From: Chloroflexota bacterium
GTDB lineage: Bacteria; Chloroflexota; Anaerolineae; Anaerolineales; Villigracilaceae
DNA length: 64,000 nt
Assembly (NCBI GenBank): GCA_016234485.1
Contig: JACRBL010000010.1
Location: 23,462 to 87,461, forward strand
Direction of reading: 5' to 3'
Numbering within the stretch: the first letter of the stretch is position 1; every line of letters starts with the position of its first letter. A model generated the notes under the pieces. That model was given only the letters and a program-made list of their open reading frames with translations. It was not told the origin of the DNA and did not search any database. This document shows positions 1 through 9,500 of the stretch, in pieces. The position numbers were made by a program, and so were the translations under genes.

Positions 1-23
1 CTGTCTCTTTTTTTGTGAATTGC

Positions 24-512
24 CTAAAATACAAACTTGGTCGGATTCTCGAAGAAGACTGTCCACGCGAGGCATTGGCGCGGGGTGAAGACGAAGAGGC
101 CGCCTTCGTCCCATTGCGTGGGTTCGGGGGAGTAGCCGAGCGCGTTGTATTTGGCGCGGAACGCTTCGGAGAGGCGCATCGCGAAGGACGGGTCAGGTTT
201 GGGCGCAGAGACAGAAGTCCCTTCGAGGATGATGGCCTGCTCTGCGTTTTCGAGATGCAGGCTAACGTTTGGATTCATCGTCAGGTTTTGCGCGTGGCGC
301 GTTTCAGGACTGCCATCGTAGTAGAACTTGTCATCGAGGAAGACGCCCCAGCGCGGGACGACGTGTGGGCGGCCATCGGGGCGGACGGTGCAAAGCCAGA
401 AGTGGCGCGCTTCGTCCAATTGCGCGGCGACCCACTCCCACATCAGGAAGGAGGCGGGGTTGTCGGCGTAGCCTTTGGGAAATTGCGGACGGATGATTTG
501 TCGTGGGGTCAT
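24..512 (-). CDS. Pyridoxamine 5'-phosphate oxidase-fold (PPOX-class) flavoprotein
   Basis: Predicted small flavin or F420 split-barrel oxidoreductase, about 162 residues, cytosolic, substrate unknown. The N-terminal third carries the typical split-barrel signature: a helix followed by strands reading FWLCTVRPDGRPHVVPRWG, then a FYYDGSPETRHAQNL segment matching the cofactor-phosphate region of PPOX-family proteins. A longer reading starts at 533, but the ATG at 512 is preferred. It has AAAGGA eight bases upstream and overlaps the stop codon of the PAP2 gene as ATGA, which suggests translational coupling. The two genes probably share a transcript. Whether it uses FMN or F420 cannot be decided here. 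Confidence 0.75.
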   Translation of the reverse strand: MTPRQIIRPQFPKGYADNPASFLMWEWVAAQLDEARHFWLCTVRPDGRPHVVPRWGVFLDDKFYYDGSPETRHAQNLTMNPNVSLHLENAEQAIILEGTSVSAPKPDPSFAMRLSEAFRAKYNALGYSPEPTQWDEGGLFVFTPRQCLAWTVFFENPTKFVF

Positions 513-1111
513 GTCGCGTTCCTTTCTGTCCACCAGATTCCAAATTTGAATCCGGCGAACCCAAGCGCAAGTCCGCTAACCACATCGAGAATGTAGTGTT
601 GACCCGTGAACAACGTGGACAGCGCGATGATGACGAGCGCGGCGATCCAAAACCAGCGTTTGCGCGGATAAAAGTAAATCGCGAACGCGGAGACGAGCAT
701 CGTGCCGTAATTGTGCGCCGACGGGAGCGCGGCGTGCGTCCCACCCGCGACCTGAACCGCGCGCAGCATCGCCGAGAAAACATCGGCGCCGACGACGGTG
801 GGCAATTCGATATACGTCGGGAAGAAGACGAACGCCAGCGCGCCGACCGAAATCGTCAGCAATGCGCCCGCGATGACGGCGCGAAACGCGCGCACATCCA
901 ACTTGTAAAGAGTCCAGTAGATGGCGAACATCCACACCGCGTAGGTGAAGTAATACGGCACAACCCAGATCGGGTACACGGGGATCACGTCAATCGAAAG
1001 TTTTGGCGCGATGCCTCCGCTCGTGGCCTGGCTGGTGGGAAAGTAAATGCTCTGGATGGCCGCAACGAGAAATACCCACAGCCAGCGTTTTGATATGGAA
1101 ATCTCATTCAT
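509..1111 (-). CDS. PAP2-superfamily membrane phosphatase (PAP2_3-like)
   Basis: Polytopic membrane protein of 200 residues with about five to six hydrophobic segments. The C-terminal half shows the acid-phosphatase motifs PSAHNYGT (about residue 130) and a GQHYILD motif (about residue 170), with the catalytic His and Asp present. The third motif begins ST rather than the SR of classical PAP2 enzymes, which places it nearer the inositolphosphorylceramide-synthase-like PAP2_3 group. The likely role is hydrolysis or transfer of a phospho-head group on a lipid. The start has AAGGATGA just upstream. It is followed, with a 4-base overlap, by the PPOX gene. Substrate unknown. Confidence 0.75.
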   Translation of the reverse strand: MNEISISKRWLWVFLVAAIQSIYFPTSQATSGGIAPKLSIDVIPVYPIWVVPYYFTYAVWMFAIYWTLYKLDVRAFRAVIAGALLTISVGALAFVFFPTYIELPTVVGADVFSAMLRAVQVAGGTHAALPSAHNYGTMLVSAFAIYFYPRKRWFWIAALVIIALSTLFTGQHYILDVVSGLALGFAGFKFGIWWTERNAT

Positions 1112-1120
1112 CCTTCATCG

Positions 1121-1160
1121 CCAAAAACTAATAACCGAAAACTGAGCGCTGAAAATTGAA
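1121..1160. repeat. Degenerate 7-base-period repeat (ACTGAAA-like)
   Basis: About five units resembling ACTGAAA fill the gap between the PAP2 gene and the YczE-like gene and run up to the stop codon of the latter. It is the same family as the longer CAGTGAT array at 27888-27950. Confidence 0.5.
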
Positions 1161-1802
1161 TCAATCCTCCACCACCGCTTCAGGTACGACGGGTTTGTGG
1201 GGTTCCACTTTCATCAATTTGAATCCCGCCTGCACCGACGGCCCCACCAGCAACGCGAAGACCAGCGTGCCGATGCCCGCAGGTCCGCCCAACAGCCAGC
1301 CGACGACGACCACCGTCACTTCGATGATGGCGCGCGCCACGCGAATGCTCAACGTGGTGGCGCGCTTGATCGCCAGCATCATCGAGTCGCGCGGCCCCGC
1401 GCCCGCGTCCACGCCGATGTAGATGGCGGAGGCGAGGCCCATCAGCGCGATGGCGATGAGGAGCATGGCAATTTGCAGGGGCAGGTTGGAGTCCACGGAG
1501 GGAATGCGCGCCAGCCAGAAATCCTCCCACGGGCCGATGGAGAGAATATTGGCGAGCGTGCCCCAGCCGATCTGTTCGCGCATGATGAGCGCGCCCAAAA
1601 GGACGGCGAACCCAACCAGCACGGTCAACGTGCCAACCGAAAGGCCGGTCAATTTTGAAAGCGCCACGTCTAGCACGGCCCAGGCGCTCGTGCCCAGGTT
1701 GGCGCGGATCATCAACGTGATGGCAAGCCCGAAGAGGGCAAAGCCGATCTCGATGCGCAAGAAATCGCGCGGGAAGGTTTTCCAGAGGATGGGTTTGAAC
1801 AT
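1161..1802 (-). CDS. YczE/YyaS/YitT-family integral membrane protein
   Basis: 213-residue membrane protein with about five to six transmembrane segments. The segment ALFGLAITLMIRANLGTSAW near the N-terminus, followed by VLDVALSKLTGLSVGTL, is the pattern of the YczE/YitT family, whose members are predicted transporters of unknown substrate. A second conserved stretch IYIGVDAGAGPRDSMMLA (about residue 125) also fits. AGGAG lies five bases before the ATG at 1802. The C-terminal tail is short, charged and probably cytosolic. The neighbours give no substrate clue. Confidence 0.7.
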   Translation of the reverse strand: MFKPILWKTFPRDFLRIEIGFALFGLAITLMIRANLGTSAWAVLDVALSKLTGLSVGTLTVLVGFAVLLGALIMREQIGWGTLANILSIGPWEDFWLARIPSVDSNLPLQIAMLLIAIALMGLASAIYIGVDAGAGPRDSMMLAIKRATTLSIRVARAIIEVTVVVVGWLLGGPAGIGTLVFALLVGPSVQAGFKLMKVEPHKPVVPEAVVED

Positions 1803-1814
1803 GGTCTCCTAAAA

Positions 1815-1884
1815 TCACCTATCCCCCGATGCCGTTGGCGTCACCCCCTTCCCGAATCGGGAAGGGGGATGGGGGGTAGGTGAT
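1815..1884. repeat. Nested intergenic inverted repeat
   Basis: Outer arms ATCACCTA/TAGGTGAT enclose an inner palindrome CCCCCTTCCCGA/TCGGGAAGGGGG at 1844-1868. It lies between two divergent genes (YczE-like on minus, GNAT on plus), so it is not a terminator for either. It resembles REP-type intergenic elements and is of the same general type as the element inside the copper ATPase gene at 40566-40648. Confidence 0.6.
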
Positions 1885-1924
1885 GCACGAGCGAAGATAA
1901 TACCACCTGTGATACACTCCCGCC

Positions 1925-2374
1925 ATGCCAAACTATTTTGAATCTCAGCGCGGAAATTTCACCATCTCAACCGACCCCACCCGCCTCGACATGGACGCCA
2001 TTTGCGATTTTCTCGCGCGCGCCTACTGGGCAAAGGGACGCCCTCGCGCCGCGACCGAACGCGCCTACGCCAACTCGCTCGTCTTCGGCATTTACGATGG
2101 CGCTCGTCAAATCGGCATGGCGCGCGTCGTCAGCGATTTCTCTGTCTTCGCCTACCTCATGGACGTGTTCGTCCACGAAGAGTATCGCGGCCAGGGCATC
2201 GGCGCGTGGCTCCTCGAAACCGTGTTCCATTATCCCGATCTGCAAAACATCCGCCGCTGGATGCTCACCACAAGCGACGCGCACAAACTCTACGCGCGCT
2301 TCGGCTTCAAAGCGCTGGAAGACGCGACAAAATGGATGGACTGGATCCGCCCCTTTCCTGAGGAAAACGCATGA
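1925..2374 (+). CDS. GNAT-family N-acetyltransferase
   Basis: 149-residue acyl-CoA-dependent acetyltransferase. The acetyl-CoA binding motif A is visible as VHEEYRGQGIGAWLLE (about residues 82-97), preceded by the strand ARVVSDFSVFAYLMDVF and followed by a C-terminal HKLYARFGFKAL strand-helix typical of the fold. The substrate is not predictable. The stop overlaps the ATG of the following rRNA methyltransferase gene (ATGA at 2371-2374), so the two are probably translated together. Confidence 0.85.
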   Translation: MPNYFESQRGNFTISTDPTRLDMDAICDFLARAYWAKGRPRAATERAYANSLVFGIYDGARQIGMARVVSDFSVFAYLMDVFVHEEYRGQGIGAWLLETVFHYPDLQNIRRWMLTTSDAHKLYARFGFKALEDATKWMDWIRPFPEENA

Positions 2375-3585
2375 ACCTGATTCTCAAACCTGGACGTGAA
2401 AAATCGCTCCTGCGACGCCACCCGTGGATATTCTCCGGAGCCGTCCAACGCGTCGAACATGACCCCGCGGCGGGCGCGACCGTGGACATATTTTCCTCGG
2501 GTGGAGATTTCCTGGCGCGCGCGGCTTTCTCGCCCCAATCGCAAATCCGCGCGCGGGCGTGGACGTTTGCCAATGAACCTGTGGATGCGGAGTTTTTTCG
2601 AGGGAAGATTCGCGCCGCGTTAGCAAAACGTTTAACGTTAAACGTTCAACGTTCCACCAATGCAATCCGTTTGGTCTACGCTGAGTCGGATGGATTGCCG
2701 GGCCTGATCGTGGATCGCTACGGCGACGTTTTGGTGTTGCAATCGCTGACGACGGGTTCCGAATTTTGGAAGCAAACCATCGCGGATATTTTGCTCGAAG
2801 AGACGGGGCTTAGCGCCATCTATGAACGCTCCGATGCGGATGTGCGCGAGTTGGAAGGTTTGCCATCGGTCACAGGCATTTTGCGCGGCACAATTACCAA
2901 TCTCCAATTACCAACACTTGCACCTGGCGCAAGTGCAGGTGTTACCATTTACGAAAACGATTTGAAATTTTCCGTCAATTTTTCAGAAGGTCACAAAACA
3001 GGCTTCTACCTCGATCAACGCGCTAACCGTCTGCGGGTGCGCGAATTGGCGCAGGGACGCGATGTGCTGGATTGTTTTTGCTACACGGGCGGGTTCACGG
3101 TCAACGCGCTGGCGGGCGGGGCGACGTCGGTCCTCTCGGTGGATTCTTCGGCGGAGGCGCTGAAACTCGTCGGCGAGAATGTGGCTCGCAACGGGCTGTC
3201 CGCTCAAAGTCACGCGTGGCGCGAGGGGGATGTCTTCCAGTTGTTGCGAAAATTCCGCGATGAGGGTCGCTCGTTCGATATGATCGTCCTCGATCCGCCC
3301 AAGTTCGCGCCGACCGCGGCGCAAGCCGAAAAAGCCGCGCGCGGTTACAAGGATATCAACCTGCTGGCGTTCAAACTGTTGCGCGCAGGCGGACTACTGG
3401 TCACATTCTCGTGCTCGGGCGGCGTGGACGCTTCGCTGTTCCAGCGCATCGTGGCGGGGGCCGCATTGGACGCGGGCGTGGACGCGCAGATCGTGGAGCA
3501 TCTGGCGCAGGCGTCGGATCATCCCGTGGCGTTGAATTTCCCCGAGGGGATGTATTTGAAAGGGTTGGTGTGCGTGAAGGGTTAG
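2371..3585 (+). CDS. RlmI-like class I SAM-dependent 23S rRNA (cytosine) methyltransferase
   Basis: 404 residues: an N-terminal PUA-like domain (starting LKPGREKSLLRRHPWIFSGA) and a C-terminal Rossmann methyltransferase with SAM-binding DVLDCFCYTGGFTVNAL (about residue 230) and the catalytic-loop motif VLDPPKFAPT (about residue 305). The RlmI/RlmK family methylates 23S rRNA on cytosine C5. The family call is firm but the exact target base is not. Two stretches look inserted. One is a run of four 7-base units at 2626-2653 (protein RLTLNVQRS). The other is a region at 2892-2941 holding three ATTACCA-like units and a palindrome (protein TLAPGASAG). Both keep the frame and lie between domain elements. 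The gene converges with the giant sensor gene, overlapping it by 4 bases. Confidence 0.85.
   Translation: MNLILKPGREKSLLRRHPWIFSGAVQRVEHDPAAGATVDIFSSGGDFLARAAFSPQSQIRARAWTFANEPVDAEFFRGKIRAALAKRLTLNVQRSTNAIRLVYAESDGLPGLIVDRYGDVLVLQSLTTGSEFWKQTIADILLEETGLSAIYERSDADVRELEGLPSVTGILRGTITNLQLPTLAPGASAGVTIYENDLKFSVNFSEGHKTGFYLDQRANRLRVRELAQGRDVLDCFCYTGGFTVNALAGGATSVLSVDSSAEALKLVGENVARNGLSAQSHAWREGDVFQLLRKFRDEGRSFDMIVLDPPKFAPTAAQAEKAARGYKDINLLAFKLLRAGGLLVTFSCSGGVDASLFQRIVAGAALDAGVDAQIVEHLAQASDHPVALNFPEGMYLKGLVCVKG
2626..2653. repeat. In-frame 7-base repeat array inside rlmI-like gene (AAACGTT x4)
   Basis: Four exact-length heptamers, AAACGTT, TAACGTT, AAACGTT, CAACGTT, in perfect 7-base register. They add about nine residues to the protein without a frameshift. 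Confidence 0.85.
2892..2941. repeat. Heptamer array plus in-frame palindrome inside rlmI-like gene
   Basis: Units AATTACC, AATCTCC, AATTACC (period 7) are followed at 2915-2941 by a palindromic element with arms CACTTGC and GCAAGTG and an outer CAGGTG. It is translated TLAPGASAG. The same palindrome, in the same frame, sits in the SARP-type regulator at 45579-45605. Confidence 0.8.
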
Positions 3586-6500
3586 GTCGTTTTCTCGCCA
3601 AATTCTTCGATGAATTTTTCCACAACAAGGGGATCGAATTGTTTTCCGCTTTGTTCGCGGATGTATTTTATGGTTTCTTCGTGCGTCCACGCTTTGCGGT
3701 ACGGGCGGTCGCTGGTGAGCGCGTCGTACACGTCCACAACGGCAAAGATGCGCGCGGAGAGCGGAATCTGGTTGCCGGCGAGTCCCTGGGGGTAACCTGT
3801 ACCGTCCCACTTTTCATGATGTTTGTAGGGAATATCAAGCGATTGCCGCAGGTAGGCGATGGGGGTGAGCATTTCGTAGGCAAATTTTGGATGCTGGCGC
3901 ATGATCTGCCATTCTCCGTCGGTGAGGGGGCCTCGTTTGTGGAGGATTTCGTCTGGGACGCCGATCTTGCCGATATCGTGCAGGAGTGCCCCGCGCCTAA
4001 CGTGGAGCAGTTCCTCGCCTTCGAAGCCCATGCCGCGCGCAAGGGTGACGGCCATTTCGGCCACGCGCTGGGTGTGGCCTTCGGTCTCTTCGTCGCGCAA
4101 GTCCATGGCGCGCGACCAGCCTTCGATGGTGGCCTCGTAAGCCAGGCTAAGTTCCATATTCATATTTTGCACATTCTCGAACATCCGGGCGCTATCCAAT
4201 GCGATGGCGGTTTGGTCGGCCAGGGTTTCGAGGAAGTTGAGCCATTCCAGATCGGGTTGGAAGGCGGTGCGATGGAATACCTCGATCACGCCGATCACCT
4301 CGCCCTTGGCAATGAGCGGGACGGCATGATAGCTGTTGAATCCCTCATGGGTCCAGAACTGGAAGAACTCAGGGTACCTGCTGGCGGACTCATTGTCATA
4401 GAGGCGTTGGATGCGGCGCTCAAAGACGGCGCGGCCCGCGAAGCTGGCGTTCATGCGTAACTCGGTCGTTTCGCTCAAATGGGTACGGAAGCCATGCCCC
4501 GCCGCAAATTGAAGAGTTTGCAAGTAGGGGTTGAGCAGGAGCACGTCTGCCGCGTCGGCATTCAACTGCGAAATGACCTGGTCCACCAGAATATTCAAGG
4601 TGACGCGTTTATCGAGGCTGCCCGCGATGGCGCGGTCTATGACTCTTAAAGCCTGCAATTGCTTGAGGCGATGAAGGGTCTCCTCGTGCAGTCGCGCCGA
4701 CTTGATGGCTCCCGCGGCCTGTGATGCGAAGAGCGTGAGCAGGCGTTCGTCGGCATCGCTGAATTTGCGGGTCGATTCGCCTGTTTCTTCGGCCACCAAT
4801 ACGCCAATCAATTCGCCGCCGTAAATGATCGGCACTTCCAGCACGGCATGAATGGGCGATCCTTCACCTTGAGAAGAGCGGCCCTCCCAGGTGGAGTAAT
4901 CATCCACTCTTATCGGCTCGCGCGTCTGCGCCACGAGTCCCGCGAGGCCCTCGCCCATTTTCAGGCGAGCGCCGAGCGGAACGGATATGCGGGTGGCTAC
5001 CGCCACTTCCACTTCCTGGGTGGCAGAGTCATACAGATACATCCCACCTCCTGTAGCGTCCAACATGTCAATCGCGGCTTTTACGATGGTTTCCAACAGC
5101 GCGTTGAGGTCGCCCTCGGCGGAGATGGCGCGACTGGTTTCGTAGAGCGATTCAAATTCGCGCGCGCGGTGCAGGGTTTCATTGTACAGGTTCATGCGGT
5201 GCAGGGCGGCCCCGGTCATCTCGGCCAGGGTATTGATGAGACGCGTCTCTTCCTTGCCAATTTCGCGCGAAGAGGGGGCCGCGACCAGCAACACGCCAAG
5301 CGGCTCGTCGCTTGAGCGGATGAGGGCGCAAACGCCGCCCCAATTTCGGGGCATCTTGTGACGCGATCGCGGCAGGGTCAATGGGTCGTTATAAAAATCC
5401 TGCGAGGCGTACATCTCGCCGCTCTCGAAAACTTTCCCAACGATGCCCTCTCCAGGCTTGATCGCTTCGTGTCCCAATTCGGCGGCCCAGCCGCGCGCAG
5501 CCTCCTGACGCAGGTCGCGCGTCTCATGATTCCAGATGCGGATGGAACCTACCGTGAGATTGAGGGCTTTCAAAATCTCTTCGAGAACGATGGCAAGGAT
5601 CGCCTTTTGATTCGTGATGGCGCGCAGGGCAATGGAAACGCGGTTGATCGTTTCCAATTTGGCAACGCGCTGGCGCACTTCCTCGAACAGGCGGGCGTTT
5701 TCCAGGGCGCTGGCGGCCTGATTTGCCAGCGTGGCAGTGAGGCGCTCATCGGCTTCGCTAAAGGCGTTCGACTGTTCGCTTTCGATGCTGATCACGCCAA
5801 TCGTCTTTTGCCCCGAACGGATCGGCACATACAGGCCCGATTTTAAGTTGGGATGCGTCTCGATATAACGGGGGTCGCTTCGCACGTCTCCACTGCGAAC
5901 GATCTGGGAATTTTGAAATGCCCAGCCGCTCAAGCCTTTTCCCGGCCCTGGTATTAGGACGTTAAAGTTTCGCCCCACATCTCGCCGTTCGGCATCCGTA
6001 ACCAGGCCCGGCTGGTTGAAAGCGAGCAACTCAAACGTATCATCCTGCGGATGGTAGAGCCGCACGGTGGCATGATGCCAGCCCATTTTTTTCTCGAGCA
6101 ATTGGATTACCCTCTCCCCTATCTCCTTCGGGCTGAGGGTTTGGCTGAGGTCCATGCCGCTTTCATAGAGCATTTCCAATTCAGTCACTTGCTGGCGCGT
6201 GCCTTCAAACAGGTCCGCGTTGTTGACTGCAATGGCAATCTGCGCGGCGACCGTTTCCAAAACGCGTTGGTCCGATTCGCTGAAGGCGTTGGAGCGCCGC
6301 GATTCCACGTTCACAACGCCGATCACGCGCTCGCCGATCCGCAAGGGAACGCAAAGTTCAGATTGGATGCCCTCCCTCGCGGCCAAATAACGCGGGTCTT
6401 GCGGCGCGTCGCCCAGCCGAATGCTCTGGCCGTGTTCGGCCACCCAGCCTGTGATGCCTCGCCCAGATTGGATGGCGAGGTCTTTGATATATGCCTTATC

Positions 6501-9500
6501 CTGTTCTCGGAAACTGACGCCCTGCGCCTGGTTGCTCAGGGCAAAAGGCTCCAGGTATGTTCCGTCTTTTGAGATCAACAGGACCGCGCCATATTCATAG
6601 TGCAGGGTTTCTTCGAGGATCTTGATAATCTCCTGCGCCAACAGGTCGGGCGTGCTAAGTTGCGTCAACCGTTGGGCGGTCTGATGAATGGTGGTTAGTT
6701 CGATAACGCGCTGACGCGTTTCCTCGAACAGGCGCGCGTTGGAAACCGCCGAAGCCGACATGGAGGCAAAAGCCTTCAGCAATTCCAGTTCCGACGTTTC
6801 GAACGGGCGATTTAACCCCAGGCGTTTAACGCTCATCACGCCGATCACCCTGTCGCCCGATTTGAGCGGGGCAAACATGATCGCCTCCGGCTCTTCGGGT
6901 GTGCCAGCAATTTGCACAGAGCGCGGATCCTCGTCCATATTATTGACGATCTCGGCCTGACCTGTGGCGGCCACGTCGCCCGTGACGCCTACCCCAAATT
7001 TGACTTTGAAGCCGATCAACGCCGATTGGTTTTCGCCCAAAGCCAGGACACAGCGCAAGGTGTCCTCGTCCGCCTCATCGGTCAGGAAGATACGGCAGGC
7101 GTCGGTTTCAAATAGCGCGCTGGCGTGCGATCCGATGGTCTGCAAGGTGGATTCCAAATCCAGGTCGGTGAGGGCGAGCGAGGTTTGCAAGAGGGTGGCG
7201 GTTTCGGTGGCATGGCGGCGCGTCTCGTCGAACAGGCGGGCGCGCTCGATGATGAGGGCCGCGGACGAGGCAAAGTTGACCAGCAGGCGCAGGTCGCTTT
7301 CGGTGAACGCGCCGGGCTTCGAGCTTTCGATGGATAAGACGCCGATGGCCGTTTCGTGGACCAGGAGCGGGACGGCGATCGCGCTGCGAATTTCACGGAT
7401 CTCGTCAACCATCACGGAGGATGTGTCGTTATGCAGGGCGCTGTCTGATGCAATGTCTTCAATCAGGATGGGGCGGCGCTGGCGAATGGCGCGTCCGCCA
7501 AACCCCCAGGTGGAGGCGTAGGCGAAGCCGGCGACAGTGGGTTGATAGCCCCTGGTCGCCATCACCTGCAGGCGTTCATTGTCGGTCATCAGCGCCAGGC
7601 TCCCCTTTTCGCCGGCTGGAATCGCATGGCAGGCGGCTTTCAACAATTGATCGAGCAAAGGTTGTAATTCCAGCGTTTCGCTCAGGGCCTGGGCCAGCAT
7701 GGCTTCAGCTTCGAGTTCGCGCTCGTAGAGTTTGCGGCTAGTGATATCCTGGATGGTGCCGTGCATCATCACGGGTTGTCCATCGGCGTTAAATTCCAAT
7801 TTGCCCAGGCCATGCACCCAGCGCGAAGATTGGTCGGCAACACGGACGATGCGATACTCTTTGTCGAAGTTTTTGCGTTGCTCGATCACTTCGTTGGCAA
7901 AGTAGGCCGACATCATGGCGCGGTCTTCGGGGTGGATCAGATCCCCCCACCCCGCTATGGTGCGGGCGTATGAGTCTTCGATGCCGAATATATCGTCGAG
8001 GAGCTTCGAGCTTTTCCAAACGCCTGTTGAGACATCCAACACATAACTGCCCAGCCCTGCCACTGTCTGCGCTTCCCGCAAGAGTTTCTCGCTTTCGCGC
8101 AGAATTTCCTCGGTCTTCTTGCGCTCGGTGATGTCGGTGATGGAACCGACGATGGCGGCGGGTTTTCCATCTCGCAAGATGGGGCTTTCATCCACTCGAA
8201 CCCAAATCTTTCGACCATTGCGGGTGATGAGTTCCAGTTCGTAGGGTTGCTGTCGTTGGCCGGTCTGGATGGCGCGTTCCGTAGCCTCAATACCTACGGC
8301 GTTAAGGGGATGATCGGAGAGAAACTCCTGCCAGCGCACCATGGCCTCTTCCGGGTCGCAATCCAATATCTCGCGCGATTGCGGGCTGATATAGCTCAGA
8401 ACATGATCGGGCGTATGGGCATAGAACATGCTACTGCTGTGGCGAATGATGTTCTGAATCCGCTCTTCGCTTTCGTGCAACGCCTGTTGGGACTGTCTGC
8501 GTTCTGTGATATCGAACATCACCGCCAGGAAGACCTTGTCATCATCCTGTCCAACCAGTTGCAGGTGGACTTCCACCGGGTAAAGGCTTCCATCGGCGCG
8601 GCGATGAGTTGTTTCAAAGACCAAGACCGATTCCTGTTCGCCCATCAGGGGCTGGATCAATGTGCGGAAGGTTTCCTCAGTGAATTCAGGCTTCAGGTCG
8701 AGCGGGGTCATTAAGAGGAGTTGGTTGAGCGAATAGCCGAGGTTGCGCTGGGCGCCCAGGTTCACGTATTCAAAGATCAGGGTCTGAGCGTTGAATACGT
8801 AGATTTCGTTGAGGCTCGCGTTGACAATTCCCAGCATCCGTTTGAGTTGCAGGTCGGCCCAAATTCGCTCGGTGATATCAATGATGTTTCCTTCGTAATA
8901 AAGCAGAGTTCCGTTTTCATCGCGCACGGCGCGCGCGTGTTCCGAAACCCAAACGATCTCGCCGTCTTTACGAAGGGCTTCGTATTCGAAGCCGCGCGCT
9001 TCCCCCTGCTCGTCCATCAAGCGGATAAATTCATCACGGCGCTTGGGGCGGGCAAAAACCTGTTTGCTGATGTCGTGAATGCTGGCGAGCATGTCTTCGG
9101 GCGAATCGTATCCCCACATGCGCGCCAGGGCGGGATTCACGGTGATGAAGCGCCCATCTGGCGTGGATTGATAGATGCCTTCGATCGCGCCTTCAAAGAT
9201 GGCGCGGTATTGCACTTCGGCTTGTTTGCGGGCTTCTTCGGCCTGTTTGCGTTCGGTAATATCTTGCGCTGTACCAACGCCGCGTATGGCTTGCCCTTCG
9301 GCGTCGGTTTCGAGTTCGGCGCGCTCGCGCACCCACCTCACCTGATCGCCCATAATAATGCGATGTTCGATATCGTAAGGCGCGCCGCGCAGGGCCGACT
9401 GCCAGGCATCATCCACCATGTCACGGTCTTCGGGATAAACGTAGGCGAGGAAGGTATTGTAGGTTAAAGGCAAGCCAGGCGGTACGTCGAAAATGCGATA

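Noticed and set aside
3411..4460. Plus-strand ORF of 349 residues across the rlmI end and the giant sensor
   Set aside because: Spans two genuine genes, one of them on the other strand (HD-GYP), and shows no family features.
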